A stretch of 64,000 bases of DNA, from positions 496,001 through 560,000 of the forward strand of contig CM071591.1 in the NCBI GenBank assembly GCA_036429605.1, in the 5' to 3' direction. Positions 47,106 through 58,782 of this stretch are shown one piece after another. A program made the translations under genes and the position numbers. The stretch's first letter is position 1, and every line of letters begins with the position of its first letter. Source of the DNA: Cladobotryum mycophilum. Its lineage: Eukaryota > Ascomycota > Sordariomycetes > Hypocreales > Hypocreaceae. The notes under the pieces are model-generated. The model was not told the origin of the DNA. It worked only from the letters and a program-made list of their open reading frames with translations, and searched no databases.

Positions 47106-47747
47106 CTTGGTTTCGAGATCTCACTTTGTGGGCAAGGATTTGAGAGACCTGAGACGGTTAATTGTGCCGAAATAAAACCCTTCCAGTAGTAAGAAAATAA
47201 GGATAAAGAAATTCCAGCGTCTCTTTTTCTTCTCCTGTTTCTTAGTAAAGTAGATGAAACCTCGTCAATGAAATCTCATCTGCCGCTTTAGGTATGTTTG
47301 AAGAGTCACAGCCTTCCAGGGAATTGCTACTACCAAACTCACATGCCACAGGTGTGGCTTGCAGACTTGTGGCTGGACACTATCGTCAGCCCTCAAGCCA
47401 CAGCTTCTTGGGTTTGCCTGGTGTTTTTGGGTTAGCGTTCACGTGCATTCAGCCTCGGTGGCGCGGATATTTAATTACTCCAGACCGCGCCAAAGCCTCG
47501 GGATACGCGTTGCTTGGAGCTTTAGCTCCACAATGTTGACATCGGAACCTCCCCAGCCACCAGACTTGCTACGACATACCAACGAGTCGCTGATTCCCCC
47601 CACTCGTATGCATTTGGAGCCTCGCTTCGGCACTTGCACGACTCAACTGGCCGGTCGCATTGAACGAATATAATTGATTATTATCAATCGTTGAACCAAC
47701 AACCTTCTGCGCTCCCCCGACAAGCGATGCGACACTACTTCGACTAA
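47106..47747. promoter_or_regulatory. Divergent promoter between eIF2B gamma and the peroxin-22-like gene
   Basis: A 642-bp head-to-head region. It must drive both genes. No clear TATA box or repeat is seen. Confidence 0.5.
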
Positions 47748-49120
47748 ATGTCGCCTCCTTACGACAATCGCGGATCATCCCGCTCGCGGCGAGGCGTTTG
47801 GAGCCATTGGGTGCCTCTTATCGTCACCGTAACCGTCGCCACTGTTGGTGTAGCTGCCTGGGTTTGGAGTCAACGAAAGGACGAACAGGAAGAACACGTC
47901 GAGCACGAAGCCGATCTTGATTACGATCATGGTGACTATGGCGACAATCCCGCGTACGGCGCATCCCGCGAAAACCGACAAATCCCACCGCCAGCTCAGC
48001 TGCCTCAGCAAGGCGAACCAAGCTATGGACTAACTCCTGATATGGCTGAAGGCTCTGGAGCTGGCTGGGGTTCTCGAGTGTCGAGCGCTTTGAAACGAAC
48101 TCCTAGCCCTCAGCAATTTTTTGATTCGACTGGAAAGACCGTTGCGGCCGGTGTTGCTGCTGCCGGCGCAGCAGTCGGTAAGGCCTTGGCATCAATCCGC
48201 GAAGAGGATAGATCATATACTGAAGAGAATCCATGGTCGGAAGAAACGGAAGTCAAGAAGGACAGGTCGACGCCTGCGGTATCGGATAAACGACGAAGAA
48301 CTGTCGCCATTGTGGTTTCTGCCGACGCGCATGTCGCAGACGTAGGCGAGGATGGACTTCATGAGCATGCTGTAAGGATTATTGGGATCCCCTCTTCCAA
48401 AAAAGTCATGCCACTAACAAGCGTCAATAGTCAATCCTTTCTCACATTCCCCGTCACAATGACCTGTCTGCAGTCAAGCTCTTTGTTTTGATTTATGCTC
48501 CAGGTTTAAAGGAGACTCCGAATGAGACCACCACTACGAGTAATCGTCCGCCACCTTCAATAAGCTCATCATTTTCTAACATTGGACACGATCAAGCGCA
48601 AACTCCGGGTGAGGAGAAGAACAGCCCCATGTATGTTTTAGTTTTCCTTTTTTCTTCTCTCACCCCCACCAATTCCCTACGTCTATTCTAACTAGTGTTC
48701 AGTCTGGGTGCCTCAGCTGAGAACACGCTCTTCAACGCCATCTATTCACAAGCACAGGGTCTTGTGTCCAAGGAAACCATGATTCTTCCATTTACGACAC
48801 CCAACGGCCACACGCACATTCTTCGACATTTGCAACCGGAAATCATCTACCTCCAAGAGTCACTTGCTGGTGACAATGGTGGTGTTATTACTAACCTTCA
48901 TACTTGGCTTCGCCATGATGTAGTCCTGGTTGTTGGGGCTGAGAGTGGGCACGGCGGTCTTGCTGATAGTGAGTCCGAGGCCGAGAGAGTTGAGAAATCT
49001 AGCAAATCAATCAAGTGGTGGCAAAGGCCTGAACGAGTCGGTCGTGGACGCGGCATTGTCGTCGTCGACAGCATCCGCGTGCATGATGATTGGACTCGTC
49101 GGGTTCAGGGTCAGGAATGA
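47748..49120 (+). CDS. Peroxin-22-like membrane protein
   Basis: Exons 47748-48371, 48431-48630 and 48703-49120, with introns of 59 and 72 bp, give 413 aa. The N-terminus is basic, followed by one membrane segment at about residues 20-40 (HWVPLIVTVTVATVGVAAWV). The middle is acidic and low complexity. The C-terminal part (about residues 185-413) is a folded domain with strands such as RRTVAIVVSADAHVAD and KLFVLIYAPG, and LPFTTPNGHTHILRHLQPE. The layout of a membrane anchor plus such a domain matches fungal proteins of the peroxin-22 family, which hold the ubiquitin-conjugating enzyme Pex4 at the peroxisome membrane for receptor recycling. I recall this assignment from family resemblance; it is not proven by any motif. 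The second intron has a branch-like CTAAC just before an alternative acceptor; only the TTCAG acceptor keeps the frame. Confidence 0.65.
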
Positions 49121-50061
49121 GGACGGCGTTGATTCGGGTAAAAGGGTATGGTGCTATCAGGGAAGGGAACAAAGATACCACCACGAGGGTCTGTTTGTGT
49201 AAATATGTTGATTTTTTTGCGTATGTTTGACCGATGACCGAGTTATGATGTATCGATGGAATAGTACAGAAATGTATTGAAATCTATCAAAGTTTAACCA
49301 AAAAACAGAATGATGCTTCTTTGTGCAGGTTTGGTGTGGTCTGTTAGTATCTAGTAGGTCATTGGTGAGTGGTATTAGACATGACCTCGAAGGAGACAAA
49401 GTTCGAGATGCTATGATTCTTGGCTTTATCTAACACAAAGAAGACACTTTACGCTAAATCCATTAACCGGAACAAAGGACCATCATTGCTTGCATTTTAG
49501 TAACTCACAAATACTTTGTAATGAGACTTTCCCTTCACCTTTGTTTCCCAAATGCAATGTCCAAGACGAGGTCGCAGCGCATCACGTGATTTCGTTCAAG
49601 CGGCTAACCTCAACCTTGGTCAGCATCGCCCTTTCTGGGATACTGGTCGGCTACGTGAAAGGTCGCAATGGCGTTTCTTGTCAATGCCTGAGTCAAACTG
49701 AGCGCAATCAAAACCCGTCTCCAAAGTTGTGCCCGTAGTTGATCGAGAACCTCACGAACCGCTTATGGCAGTTGTCCATGGATCGCCTCTGATATTCATT
49801 CCTTGCGCCGCACCCGACGGCTCGTCCATCGCTGGATCCACGCTCAACGAAGCATCTCTCCGCAGCCCACTAGCGTCGTGGCGCGACTTCAACATCACGT
49901 ATCAATCCTACTCTGCAACATTCGACGAACAATTGCGAAAACCAACATAGATGTTTGCGCCTGCTCCCAATATCGTTGCCTAGTGAACCTGGTGATAGAG
50001 GCCAAGTGAAACCTTGAGTAACTCTGGCGCGCCGCCGTCGGGGCCAAGGTTCAGCGGCATC
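49121..50061. other. Intergenic region before spt20
   Basis: About 940 bp, holding the 3' end of the peroxin-22-like gene and the promoter and leader of spt20. No further gene. Confidence 0.5.
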
Positions 50062-52862
50062 ATGGCGCCTTCCAACTCTACTACGATTCAACAGAATGCA
50101 GCAACCAAAACAAAGCGACCGATCCCCCCGGGGATCCAGACGAACGGAATCGTATCCTCTGCATCATCGCCATCACCGTCCTCGTCGAACAAGAAACCGC
50201 CGCCGAGCGCGAAACAGCCGCCCAATTCGGCAAGCGATCGTAGCATAACCGCATCAACGGTGCGACCTGTCAACCGGGCCCGCCGCGAAGCTTCATCACA
50301 AGTGACGGGGAGACACTCGAGGAACAGCGCTGGCATGCGGTCAGCGTCCTCGCTGGCAGACATGGCTATCCAAGATCATGAACCCCCGCCATATGGTACT
50401 GCACCTGAACCACGCGCAGCAACCCCTTATTGCGCGGCTAACTTGAACACAGTTGTGACCAGTTCGTACATACTGAAAAAGTATGCTGGGCGACCTCCTT
50501 CGTTAGTAGTTCACATGCACCCGACTCATTTCCGGTTCGACGGTCAGGATGGCATGTTCCAGTACAAATCGCCCATGAAGCTATTTCTCGAGCACTTGAG
50601 GTGCCGTACAGTACCGCACGACCTTTTAGAGTATTTCATTCAAGGCAACGTCTCCTTCTATGAGGGGTGTCTCATTGTACAAGTTCATGATCACAAGTCT
50701 GTGGCGCAACAGGCCAAAGGCGTCCCCCGTCCTTCCTCTGCATCTAGCACTGTCGTGCCTTCGTCAATTCACAACTACAACCAATATCTAACGCCGTCGC
50801 CATATGTATCTTTTCCGAAAGAAGAAGTTAACCCCACAGATGCAAGCGCAAAGATGGAAGAAGAATCAAAGGAGAAAACTGCAGAGGAAAAGGATAGAGA
50901 AAACATGCCCGCACCGACCACATTGCCCGATGCTGCGAAGAATAAGACCGCACTCAAGTCGAGAATCTTTACGGTTGTGCTCCACCCCACACCTGAGAGC
51001 CTGCAGATGGATCTTTTGATTAAAGCGACAACGCCCAAGGGAGGGAACGCCGACACCTCTGTTGCGGCTCCACCATCAACCCCTCTATCTCTTGTTCCAC
51101 CAACACCGACAGCAGCAAATATGCCACCACCCGCTAAGCGCCAAAAACGAGAGAAGACGGAATTAGATGGTACCAATATACATGCCGCCGAGGGACAAAT
51201 ATTACTCGCGACTACTGCTCCCTTGATACTAGACCCTACGAGCTGCCCGGAAGAAACCATTGCTCTGCTGGAGGCACTCTCCCATCCTAAGCACTTGGAA
51301 CCTCCACCGCAGCCAAAGGCTAGGAAGAGGACCGTTGCGGAGATGGCTGCTGACGAAGCTGCTGCCGCTGACCAAGAGCGCTACATGCTTGTCTCAGACG
51401 AGCGGCTGTCAAGTGTCACTCAGAGTGCCAGCGGAGCGGATGCGGATGCCCCTACCAATGCAGGAACGTTTGAACCAAGATTTGAGCGCTTCAAAGTTAT
51501 TGAGGATATCAAGAGAGAGCATGCTGAAAAGAAGGAGCAAGAGAAGCTCAAGCAACAAGAAAACGATCGCAGGCTGCAGCTTCAAAAGCAGCAGCAGCAA
51601 CAGCAACAGCAACAGGAGCTTGCACAGCGACAGGCTGAAGCCGAAAAGGCGAGGAGAGAGGCAGCTGCGGCGGCGGCGGCTGCTGCTAGAGAAAACCAAA
51701 TACGTCAAGCGACGGAGGCACAGCAGCGACAGGCAATGGCACGTGCTGCAGCAGCATCAACCGCAGGGGCGGCCCAAAACAACCACCAACCAGCCATGGT
51801 ACAACCGCAACATGCCCATCCTGTGCAGAACGGAGTGGTGCCTAATGGGGTGCCTAATGGGGTACCAAATAACGTTTCTGCCGGACCCCAAAACACAATG
51901 CAAAATAATATGCCTGGCCCTGCACAACCACGCTTTCAATCTCAAATATCACAACCACCTGCCTCCTCTCCAGTTATCCGACAAGGTACTCCTCAAAACA
52001 TGTCATCGCCCATGGTCGGCAGTGTTCCCATGCAACAAACAAATTCCAGCATGGCAGCAACCCCGCCACGGCCGTCGTCTGTCGTCCAGAACCCACAAAT
52101 GGCTATTCCCATGGCTCATAATATGTCTGCTAGGGGCAGTCAACAAAGCCATCCGTCAAATACTCCGCGCATGCCTCACGCAACACCCAACATGGCCCAT
52201 GCCACGCCTATTAACCGGCCTGCCATGGTTGCAACTCCTCGCATGGCCCAGGCCAGCCCGCCTCCTAACATGATGGCCCAACACTCGCAAATGAGCCAGG
52301 CTGCTATGATGATGAATACCCAAGCAATGGGCCAGCATAGCCCTCAAGTCCTTGCACAGATGGCAGCACAGCAGCGAGCAATTGCCCAGCAGCAGCAAAT
52401 GGCAGCGGCTATGCAGAACGGTGGCCTCAATATCAACATGAACGGCCAAGGTATGTCTCCACAACAGCAACAACAGATGATGCAGATAATGCAGCGACAA
52501 GCGATACTGCACCAACAGCAGCAGGCACAACAACAGGCACAACAGCAAGCACAGCAACAGCAGCAGCAAGCCAACATGTTGAATCCTCAGCAGCAGCAAT
52601 GGGCCCAGCAATACCAACAGCAACTTCAAAATATGCAAGGCAACCAGTTGCGGCAAATGACACCTCAAATGCAGGCTCAGCTGCAGCAAATGGCTCGTAT
52701 GGGTCAAATGGGAGGTCAAATGGGCAATATGATGCAAAGGCAGATGATGAATGGTAATAGTGTCAACATGCAGGCTCTGGCGATGCAGCTTCAGCAACAG
52801 CAACAGGCACAGGCACAACATGCACAGCAGCAAGCGCAACAGCAACAGCAGGCACAGCAGGC

Positions 52863-52895
<33 letters not shown>

Positions 52896-53235
52896 ACAAC
52901 AACAAGCTGTGCAAAGTCCTCAGCAAGTTCAACCGCAGCAACAGATGAGCGGAAATATGCTACAAATGCAAATGCAGCAGCAAATGCAGCAAAATGCCCG
53001 TACAATATACAACAGGTTGATGCACGGTGCTGCTGCTAAGTTCGGTGGCCCCGAAAACGTTCCTCAAGAGACCGTCGATAAGATTAAGCAATCTTCATTC
53101 GCTCAGGCTCAGCAGATGATACGAGACCAGATGCAGCGTAGGCAACAACAATTGATCCTTCAACAGCAGCAGCAACAACAACAACAGGCTGCTCTGCAAG
53201 GTATGGGAGGCATGATGGGACACCAAGGGATGTAA
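50062..53235 (+). CDS. spt20: SAGA complex subunit Spt20
   Basis: A single exon of 1057 aa from ATG 50062. An upstream in-frame TTG is not used as the start. The Spt20 domain lies at about residues 130-240: SYILKKYAGRPPSLVVHMHP, THFRFDGQDGMFQYKSPM and LLEYFIQGNVSFYEGCLIV are its core. It keeps the SAGA coactivator intact, linking the histone acetyltransferase to transcription. The rest is low complexity: an A- and E-rich coiled region near 480-570, then Met/Gln/Pro-rich sequence with many polyglutamine runs, the longest near residues 940-955. The tail (NARTIYNRLMHGAAAKFGG, PQETVDKIKQSSFAQAQQMI) is a short helical segment. The CAG/CAA repeats create long leucine-rich open frames on the other strand that are not genes. 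The size fits filamentous fungal Spt20. Confidence 0.95.
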
Positions 53236-54033
53236 CGATATCAAGGGTAGACGCACGTGGACGTTGCGGTCGCTTTTCAGCATGTTGATTCCGAATAATG
53301 TCACAGGGGAGGCTGAATTGGCTTTCATGGAACTCGGAGTTTGGGGTGTGAATTCTAACGGTTGGCATCGGTTAGGCTATTGAGTTTGGGCAAGGCTGTT
53401 TAATACCCTATACGGAATGATGATTTTGCGGTCTGGTTACTACTATTACTTTTGTTTACGGTGTTTCGTGAGCGGTTCAGTCCTTTTTTTTCTGTTTTTT
53501 TCCTTCTGGTTTCTTGCAGCCAGGGGGCACTTTGTATGTAGGTTTGTATGTGGTCAGCGATGCCCTGGCTCGGCGTTGGAATGTGAGCGAAGATGTCATG
53601 TAGAATAGTGAACAAAATAGCTCTTTTCTTGTCTATAAGCTCGTTGATTTATGTATTTGTTGTCTCGTCGTAGTTTCGGTTCTATTTATATCTCATCGTC
53701 ATCGAGGTTGTTGCTGATGAATCGATGATCGTCACAGTCACGTGTTCGGTTTCGTCGGGCTACGAGGGATGACGGAAGCTTGGTCACGTCAACGTCAGAA
53801 GCCACAGCTCTCAACGTGACCTGAGCAAGGGCAAAGGCAAAAGCCAGAAGAACCATCGACGAGCTTCTACAATTCGTCACTTTCATTCTTTTCAAATCGA
53901 GACTCTCCGTCCTTGAGCGTTCAATCCTGAGATATTTCTTCTTCTTCTTCTACCTACCAAGAACTCTCCCAACTAAACATTCTTTTTCGCTACTTTGGTT
54001 GGCATCACGTCTGCCGCCCTACACTTCTTCCCG
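53236..54033. other. Intergenic region between spt20 and atg27
   Basis: About 800 bp with T-rich stretches and a CTT-rich run just before the atg27 start (53,938-53,950). No gene seen. Confidence 0.5.
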
Positions 54034-55273
54034 ATGCATCCACCTCACTCGTCAGCGCTGCTTCTTAGCCTCCTTCTTGCGCCTTTGCAGGCGTCAGCTA
54101 TGCTGGACTGCAAAAAGGTGCGAGTGGATGGCCATAATTTCGATCTCTCCGCGCTGGGCGGCCCGCACTCGGTAGTGACATCGCGATTCGAACCGAGCAC
54201 GAATGCTCACCAAAACACTACCTATACTGTGGATATTTGCCAACCTTTGAAGAAGAGCGGAAAGAGCAAAAATACAGAAGAGTGCCCGAATGGCACACGA
54301 GGTACTACTACATGACTGTCTGCCCTTGACTGGATGGAAGAGCTAATGATGGATTAGTGTGTGCCATTGAACGCTTCATCAAAGGAGAGCAGGATTCCGT
54401 CGAGAAGGTCATCGCCATAGCGGGAGGACTCGAGAACGCCGGCGGGACACAATTCGAATTCGAGGCAACAAGACTCAGCACCAGCGACTCGAATTCGGAC
54501 TCTAAGAAGGAGGGTGTTCGGTTAGTCCTAAAGGGAGGCAAGCACCCCCTCACCGGACCCGTCAAGGAGCGGAGAGAGCAGAAAGCAATCATCGAGTTCA
54601 TTTGCGATCTGGATAAGAAGGGAACCGAGGGTGAGTGGGATTCAGAAGACAAGTACGAGAAAGCTGGCGTCGGAAAGCGAGAGGACGACAAGAAAAAAGA
54701 TGGCGAGAAGGACGGCGACAAGAATGGGGACAAGAATGGTGACAAGGATGGCGATAAGAAGGAGAAGGAAGGCGATGATGGGAACAATGAAGACTCTTCT
54801 ATTGAGCACCAGCTGAAGAAGGAAGATTCAGCTCTAATTTGGGAAAGTTATGGCAAAGAGGGTGACGCTGATGTGTTGCGGCTAAGCTGGCGTACCAAGT
54901 CTGCGTGTGAGAAGCGAGACGGTGACAAGGGCGGCAATGACAAGGACAAGGACAAGGATGGTGATGAGGGTGGTAATGCTAGCGCCCAATGGGGTTTCTT
55001 TACGTGGTTTATCCTCATGTGAGTTGCGTCCATCCTTTTCGTTTCTTCCAAGATTCGGCCACTAACAGAGAACTTAGCCTCTTCCTTAGCATCGCTACCT
55101 ACCTCATCTTCGGCTCTTGGCTCAACTACAACCGATACGGAGCTCGCGGCTGGGATCTCGTACCCCACGGCGACACTATCCGCGACATCCCCTACCTCAT
55201 GAAAGACTGGACTCGTCGTGTGCTCAACACTGTTCAGGGAACAGGCAACCGGGGAGGCTACAGCGCTGTCTAA
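54034..55273 (+). CDS. atg27: Autophagy-related protein Atg27
   Basis: Exons 54034-54301, 54358-55018 and 55078-55273, introns of 56 and 59 bp, 374 aa. A signal peptide (about residues 1-23, SALLLSLLLAPLQASA) precedes a luminal domain with cysteines (MLDCKKVRVDGHNFDLSALG, VDICQPL, EECPNGTRG, VCAIERFI) of the Atg27/mannose-6-phosphate-receptor type. A membrane segment follows near residues 300-322 (WGFFTWFILI). The protein is type I, cycles between Golgi, vacuole and Atg9 vesicles, and is needed for efficient autophagy in yeast. The last four residues YSAV form a tyrosine sorting signal. The luminal domain carries an unusual insert of repeated KDGDKNGDKNGDKDGDKK type near residues 205-230 and a shorter one near 290. 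The start is the ATG directly before the signal peptide. Confidence 0.92.
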
Positions 55274-56078
55274 AACGAAGGAAATCTTTACAACTTGGGA
55301 GACGGATGGGTGGGACAAATTGGAGGCGATGACGGCCGCGGCAAGGCTGTACAATGCTTGGGTTCTTGGGATTCCTTGTCAGGCCGGCAAGGCGGCGTTT
55401 TGTTGGTTGCATACTAAGACTCGTCGCATGTGTTGTTCGGATGGACTATTTGTAGAGTTTTTTGTGATTTTTTATGATTATTGTTATCCAAGGCTGTGAT
55501 ATGATATAGTCGCCATATTTTCGCCGGCGAAGCTGGTGGTTTTTTTATTATGGCTCTGGTCTGATGATTTTCAAGTAGACATGGAATGATTAATGGACGC
55601 GTTTTACAATAATGCTACTTTGCGTGTTGAATGCATCACAACTTGAATTAGGTTAGTAGGTAGGTATAGATGTAGCTGTAAATGCCTCAATTATCTTGAT
55701 ACGATCAACCTGGTGCTAGTCTGCCTGCTTGCATGTACAAGTATGAAGCATCAAGGCTACAGCTCCTTGTATGTGCACTAATAGTAAAAGGTAACTTGAG
55801 TCAGAGAGAGCTTGTGTCGTCATAGCCCACCTGCAGATTCTCCAACAACAAATGTACTCTGTACGGAGTACCTGAAAACAGATGCGATAACGGAGCTTTT
55901 ATCGATAGCGACGGTGGGATGGCTCTTGTAAAGAAGAAGTCACCCCTCGCCCTGGCCAACAACATCTCCTTCTTCTCATCAACGTAACAAGATTTGTTGT
56001 GTCCCTTTTTTTGGGGGTTTTGTTTTGTTTTTTTGAGGACAATTGGAAAGAAAAGAAAAGAAGAAGAAAAAGAAAAAG
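55274..56078. other. Intergenic region between atg27 and the aminotransferase gene
   Basis: About 800 bp. A TACGGAGTA motif lies at 55862-55870 within GTACTCTGTACGGAGTACC. AG-rich sequence directly precedes the next start. No gene seen. Confidence 0.5.
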
Positions 56079-57686
56079 ATGTCTTTAAGGGTATCACTTC
56101 AGCGCCAATCGGCTGTTTTGGCTAGGTCTTGTGCCATTGGCCGAGGGAGAATTGCTGGACGACGGCCGTTTTCTTCCTCCAGGGCAGTGCTGAACCTGTC
56201 TGATAATGTGAAGCAGAGCATTGCTGTGAGTGACACTTCTCTTCTCTTCTTCCTTTTTCTGTCTTTTTTATTTTTATTTTTATTTTTTATTATTGTTTTT
56301 ATTAGCCATCATTAACATGCAATTGCCAGCGAGATGCTACGCTCTCAAATCCAGATCCAACGGCCGACTCCCCCAGCGCCGCTCTTGTAAACGAGTATGC
56401 GCCTTACATGGTCGCCACCTACGCCCGTCCGCCGCCCGTCTTTGTCCAGGGCGAGGGCTCGTGGCTTTGGGATATTGAGAATCGCAAGTACCTGGACTTT
56501 ACGGCCGGCATCGCGGTGACGGCGTTGGGTCATGGTGATGCCGAGTTTTCTAGGTTGATTGCGCAGCAGGTAGGTTTATCTTTTGCCCTCGGAAGAGTTG
56601 ATCATTTATCTGCCAATGACTCATGAACCACTAACGTGAGAGAAAAAACACCCCCAGGCTGAGACTCTGGTTCATGCATCGAATCTTTACTATAATCCAT
56701 GGACAGGCGCCCTATCAAAGCTTCTCGTCGAAAAGACCCGCGAATCCGGGTGCATGCACGACGTTGCCAAGGTCTTCGTCTGCAACTCCGGCTCGGAAGC
56801 CAACGAGGCAGCCATCAAATTCGCGAGAAAGGCGGGCAAGATCGTGGACCCGTCCGGAGCCAAGACGGAAATCGTCTCCTTCAACAATGCCTTCCACGGG
56901 AGGACCATGGGCTCCCTTTCCGCGACGCATAATCCCAAGTACCAGAAGCCGTTTGCGCCCATGGTCCCCGGGTTTAAGCTGGGGACTTATAACGACACCG
57001 CCGCCATTCACGATTTGGTAAACGAAAAGACGTGCGGAGTTCTCATCGAGCCCATCCAGGGAGAAGGTGGTATTCATGCCGGCTCTGAGGAGTTCATGGT
57101 TGCTCTCGCCAGAAGGTGTCGGGAGGTTGGTGCCATCTTGATATACGATGAAATCCAGTCTGGCCTCTCTCGAACGGGAATGTTGTGGGCGCATGGAAAC
57201 CTGCCAAAGGAGGCTCACCCTGATATTCTAACCACGGCCAAGGCTCTCGGTAACGGCTTCCCCATTGGTGCCGTCCTCGTCACTGAAGCCGTCAGCGAGA
57301 AGATTAAGGTTGGCGATCACGGTACCACATTCGGAGGTAACCCCCTCGCCTCCCGCCTAGCCCACTACGTAGTATCCAGGCTATCCGACCCAGATCTCCA
57401 AAGGGGCGTCCTCGCAAAGTCCCAAATCTTCCAAAACCGCTTCACCAAGCTCCGGGAGCGGTTCCCCAAGCTGATATCCGAGGCCCGCGGCCGGGGTCTC
57501 ATCCTGGGCCTGCAGCTGACCGAGGACCCCAACCCGATCGTGACGGCTGCCCGCGAGAGGGGCCTCCTCGTCATCACGGCGGGGACCAACACGCTACGGT
57601 TCCTACCCAACTTGGTGGTCAGCGAAGAGGAGATTCATCATGGGTTGGATATTTTGGAGGAGGCTATTGCGTCTACGCGGACTTAG
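56079..57686 (+). CDS. arg8: Acetylornithine aminotransferase, mitochondrial
   Basis: Exons 56079-56225, 56330-56569 and 56658-57686, introns of 104 and 88 bp, 471 aa. The first 45 residues are rich in Arg, Ser and Ala with no acid until late, a typical mitochondrial presequence. The rest is a class-III PLP aminotransferase: VFVCNSGSEANEAAIKFAR, SFNNAFHGRTMGSLSAT, ILIYDEIQSGLSRTG and the PLP lysine K324 in TTAKALGNGFPIGA. It converts N-acetylglutamate semialdehyde to N-acetylornithine in arginine synthesis. The closest alternative, ornithine aminotransferase, has a different active-site context and is cytosolic, so ARG8 fits best. The symbol follows yeast ARG8. Confidence 0.93.
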
Positions 57687-58782
57687 ATTGAAGAGGGGAT
57701 CATTCAAGTTTTACGGTTTTCTTGTGTGTGGTTATTTTGGGATATTGTGTAATGGATGGTATAATGAAAAGTTATAGATTCAACGACTCCTTCTTTTTTT
57801 TTCTGTCTTTTTTTCTTTCTTTTTTTCTTTTTCTTTTTCACTTTGCCCTGTCTTGTCTTGGGATAATGATATCACAATACATCCATATGTCATGGGATTG
57901 CCGTGTTGAAGTTTTACAATTTTCTTTTATCAACAATGAGCCCCTGAAGGTATCCTCCAACGACGAACTCAACACCAGCAATGATAAATCAAGCTAGCAA
58001 CGAAACTTGAATCATATTCCATCTCTCCCTTGGGGTATCTCATCTCATCTCTCTTTCATAGTCTACCATCTCAATATCCCTTTCTCTATATCTCGCCTCC
58101 TCCTCCTCTTCCTTCTCCTCACCACCACCACCACCATCATGACCCTCTTCTCATTATCATGACTCTCCTTTCAAGGGCCATTCTAAGTATACCAGCCCGA
58201 AAAAAAGAAAAGGAGAAAAAAAGAAGGGAAAAGAAAAAAGAAGAAAAGAAAAAGAAAAGAAGAAGATTTACTGCTCCAAAGTCAACCACGAAGCCGGCAG
58301 AGAAAGACATAAACCCCCCCCTTCCAAAAAAAAAAGGGGGGGGGGGGGCCTGAGTGGGTACACTTGGGGAAATAAAGTAAAAAAGTACAGCCATTCGTGG
58401 AAAGAAGAGAGGGGCTTACAGGGAGTGGGTGCAAGATGCATGCAAGTCACAAGACTCAAAGGGGCAGTCGTATCTCATGGCTCGACCCATCATTACGAGC
58501 CTGACAGAGGCAAACCAAAACAGGGGGAGATGACATAATGGTAGAGAAGCGGAAGGCATACGTTGATGATGATTGAATATAATAACTTTGACCTTAATTT
58601 GAGCGACATCATCATCTTTTAGAACATGGACTCAAACAATGCTTTCAACGTGTTGTATTAATCAGGCACCTATGTCTGAAAGTCGAGCTACTGCTCTTAA
58701 TAGCACAGGATGTCGAAATATTCAAACTCCAAGCCGTAACTTTTTCTCAATTCTTTTTTTCTTTTACTTCTTCTCATTTTGT
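57687..58782. other. Convergent intergenic region
   Basis: About 1.1 kb between the 3' ends of the aminotransferase (+) and the decarboxylase (-). It holds T-rich runs (57,790-57,840), CCACCA repeats (58,121-58,138), a 70-bp purine tract (58,199-58,267) and A/G homopolymers near 58,315-58,350. No gene seen. Confidence 0.5.

Noticed and set aside
50014..50061. Upstream in-frame TTG extension of Spt20
   Set aside because: A TTG start is unlikely in a nuclear fungal gene; the first ATG at 50062 suits the family.
52156..52941. 261-codon leucine-rich frame antisense to spt20
   Set aside because: It is the reverse reading of CAG/CAA polyglutamine codons.
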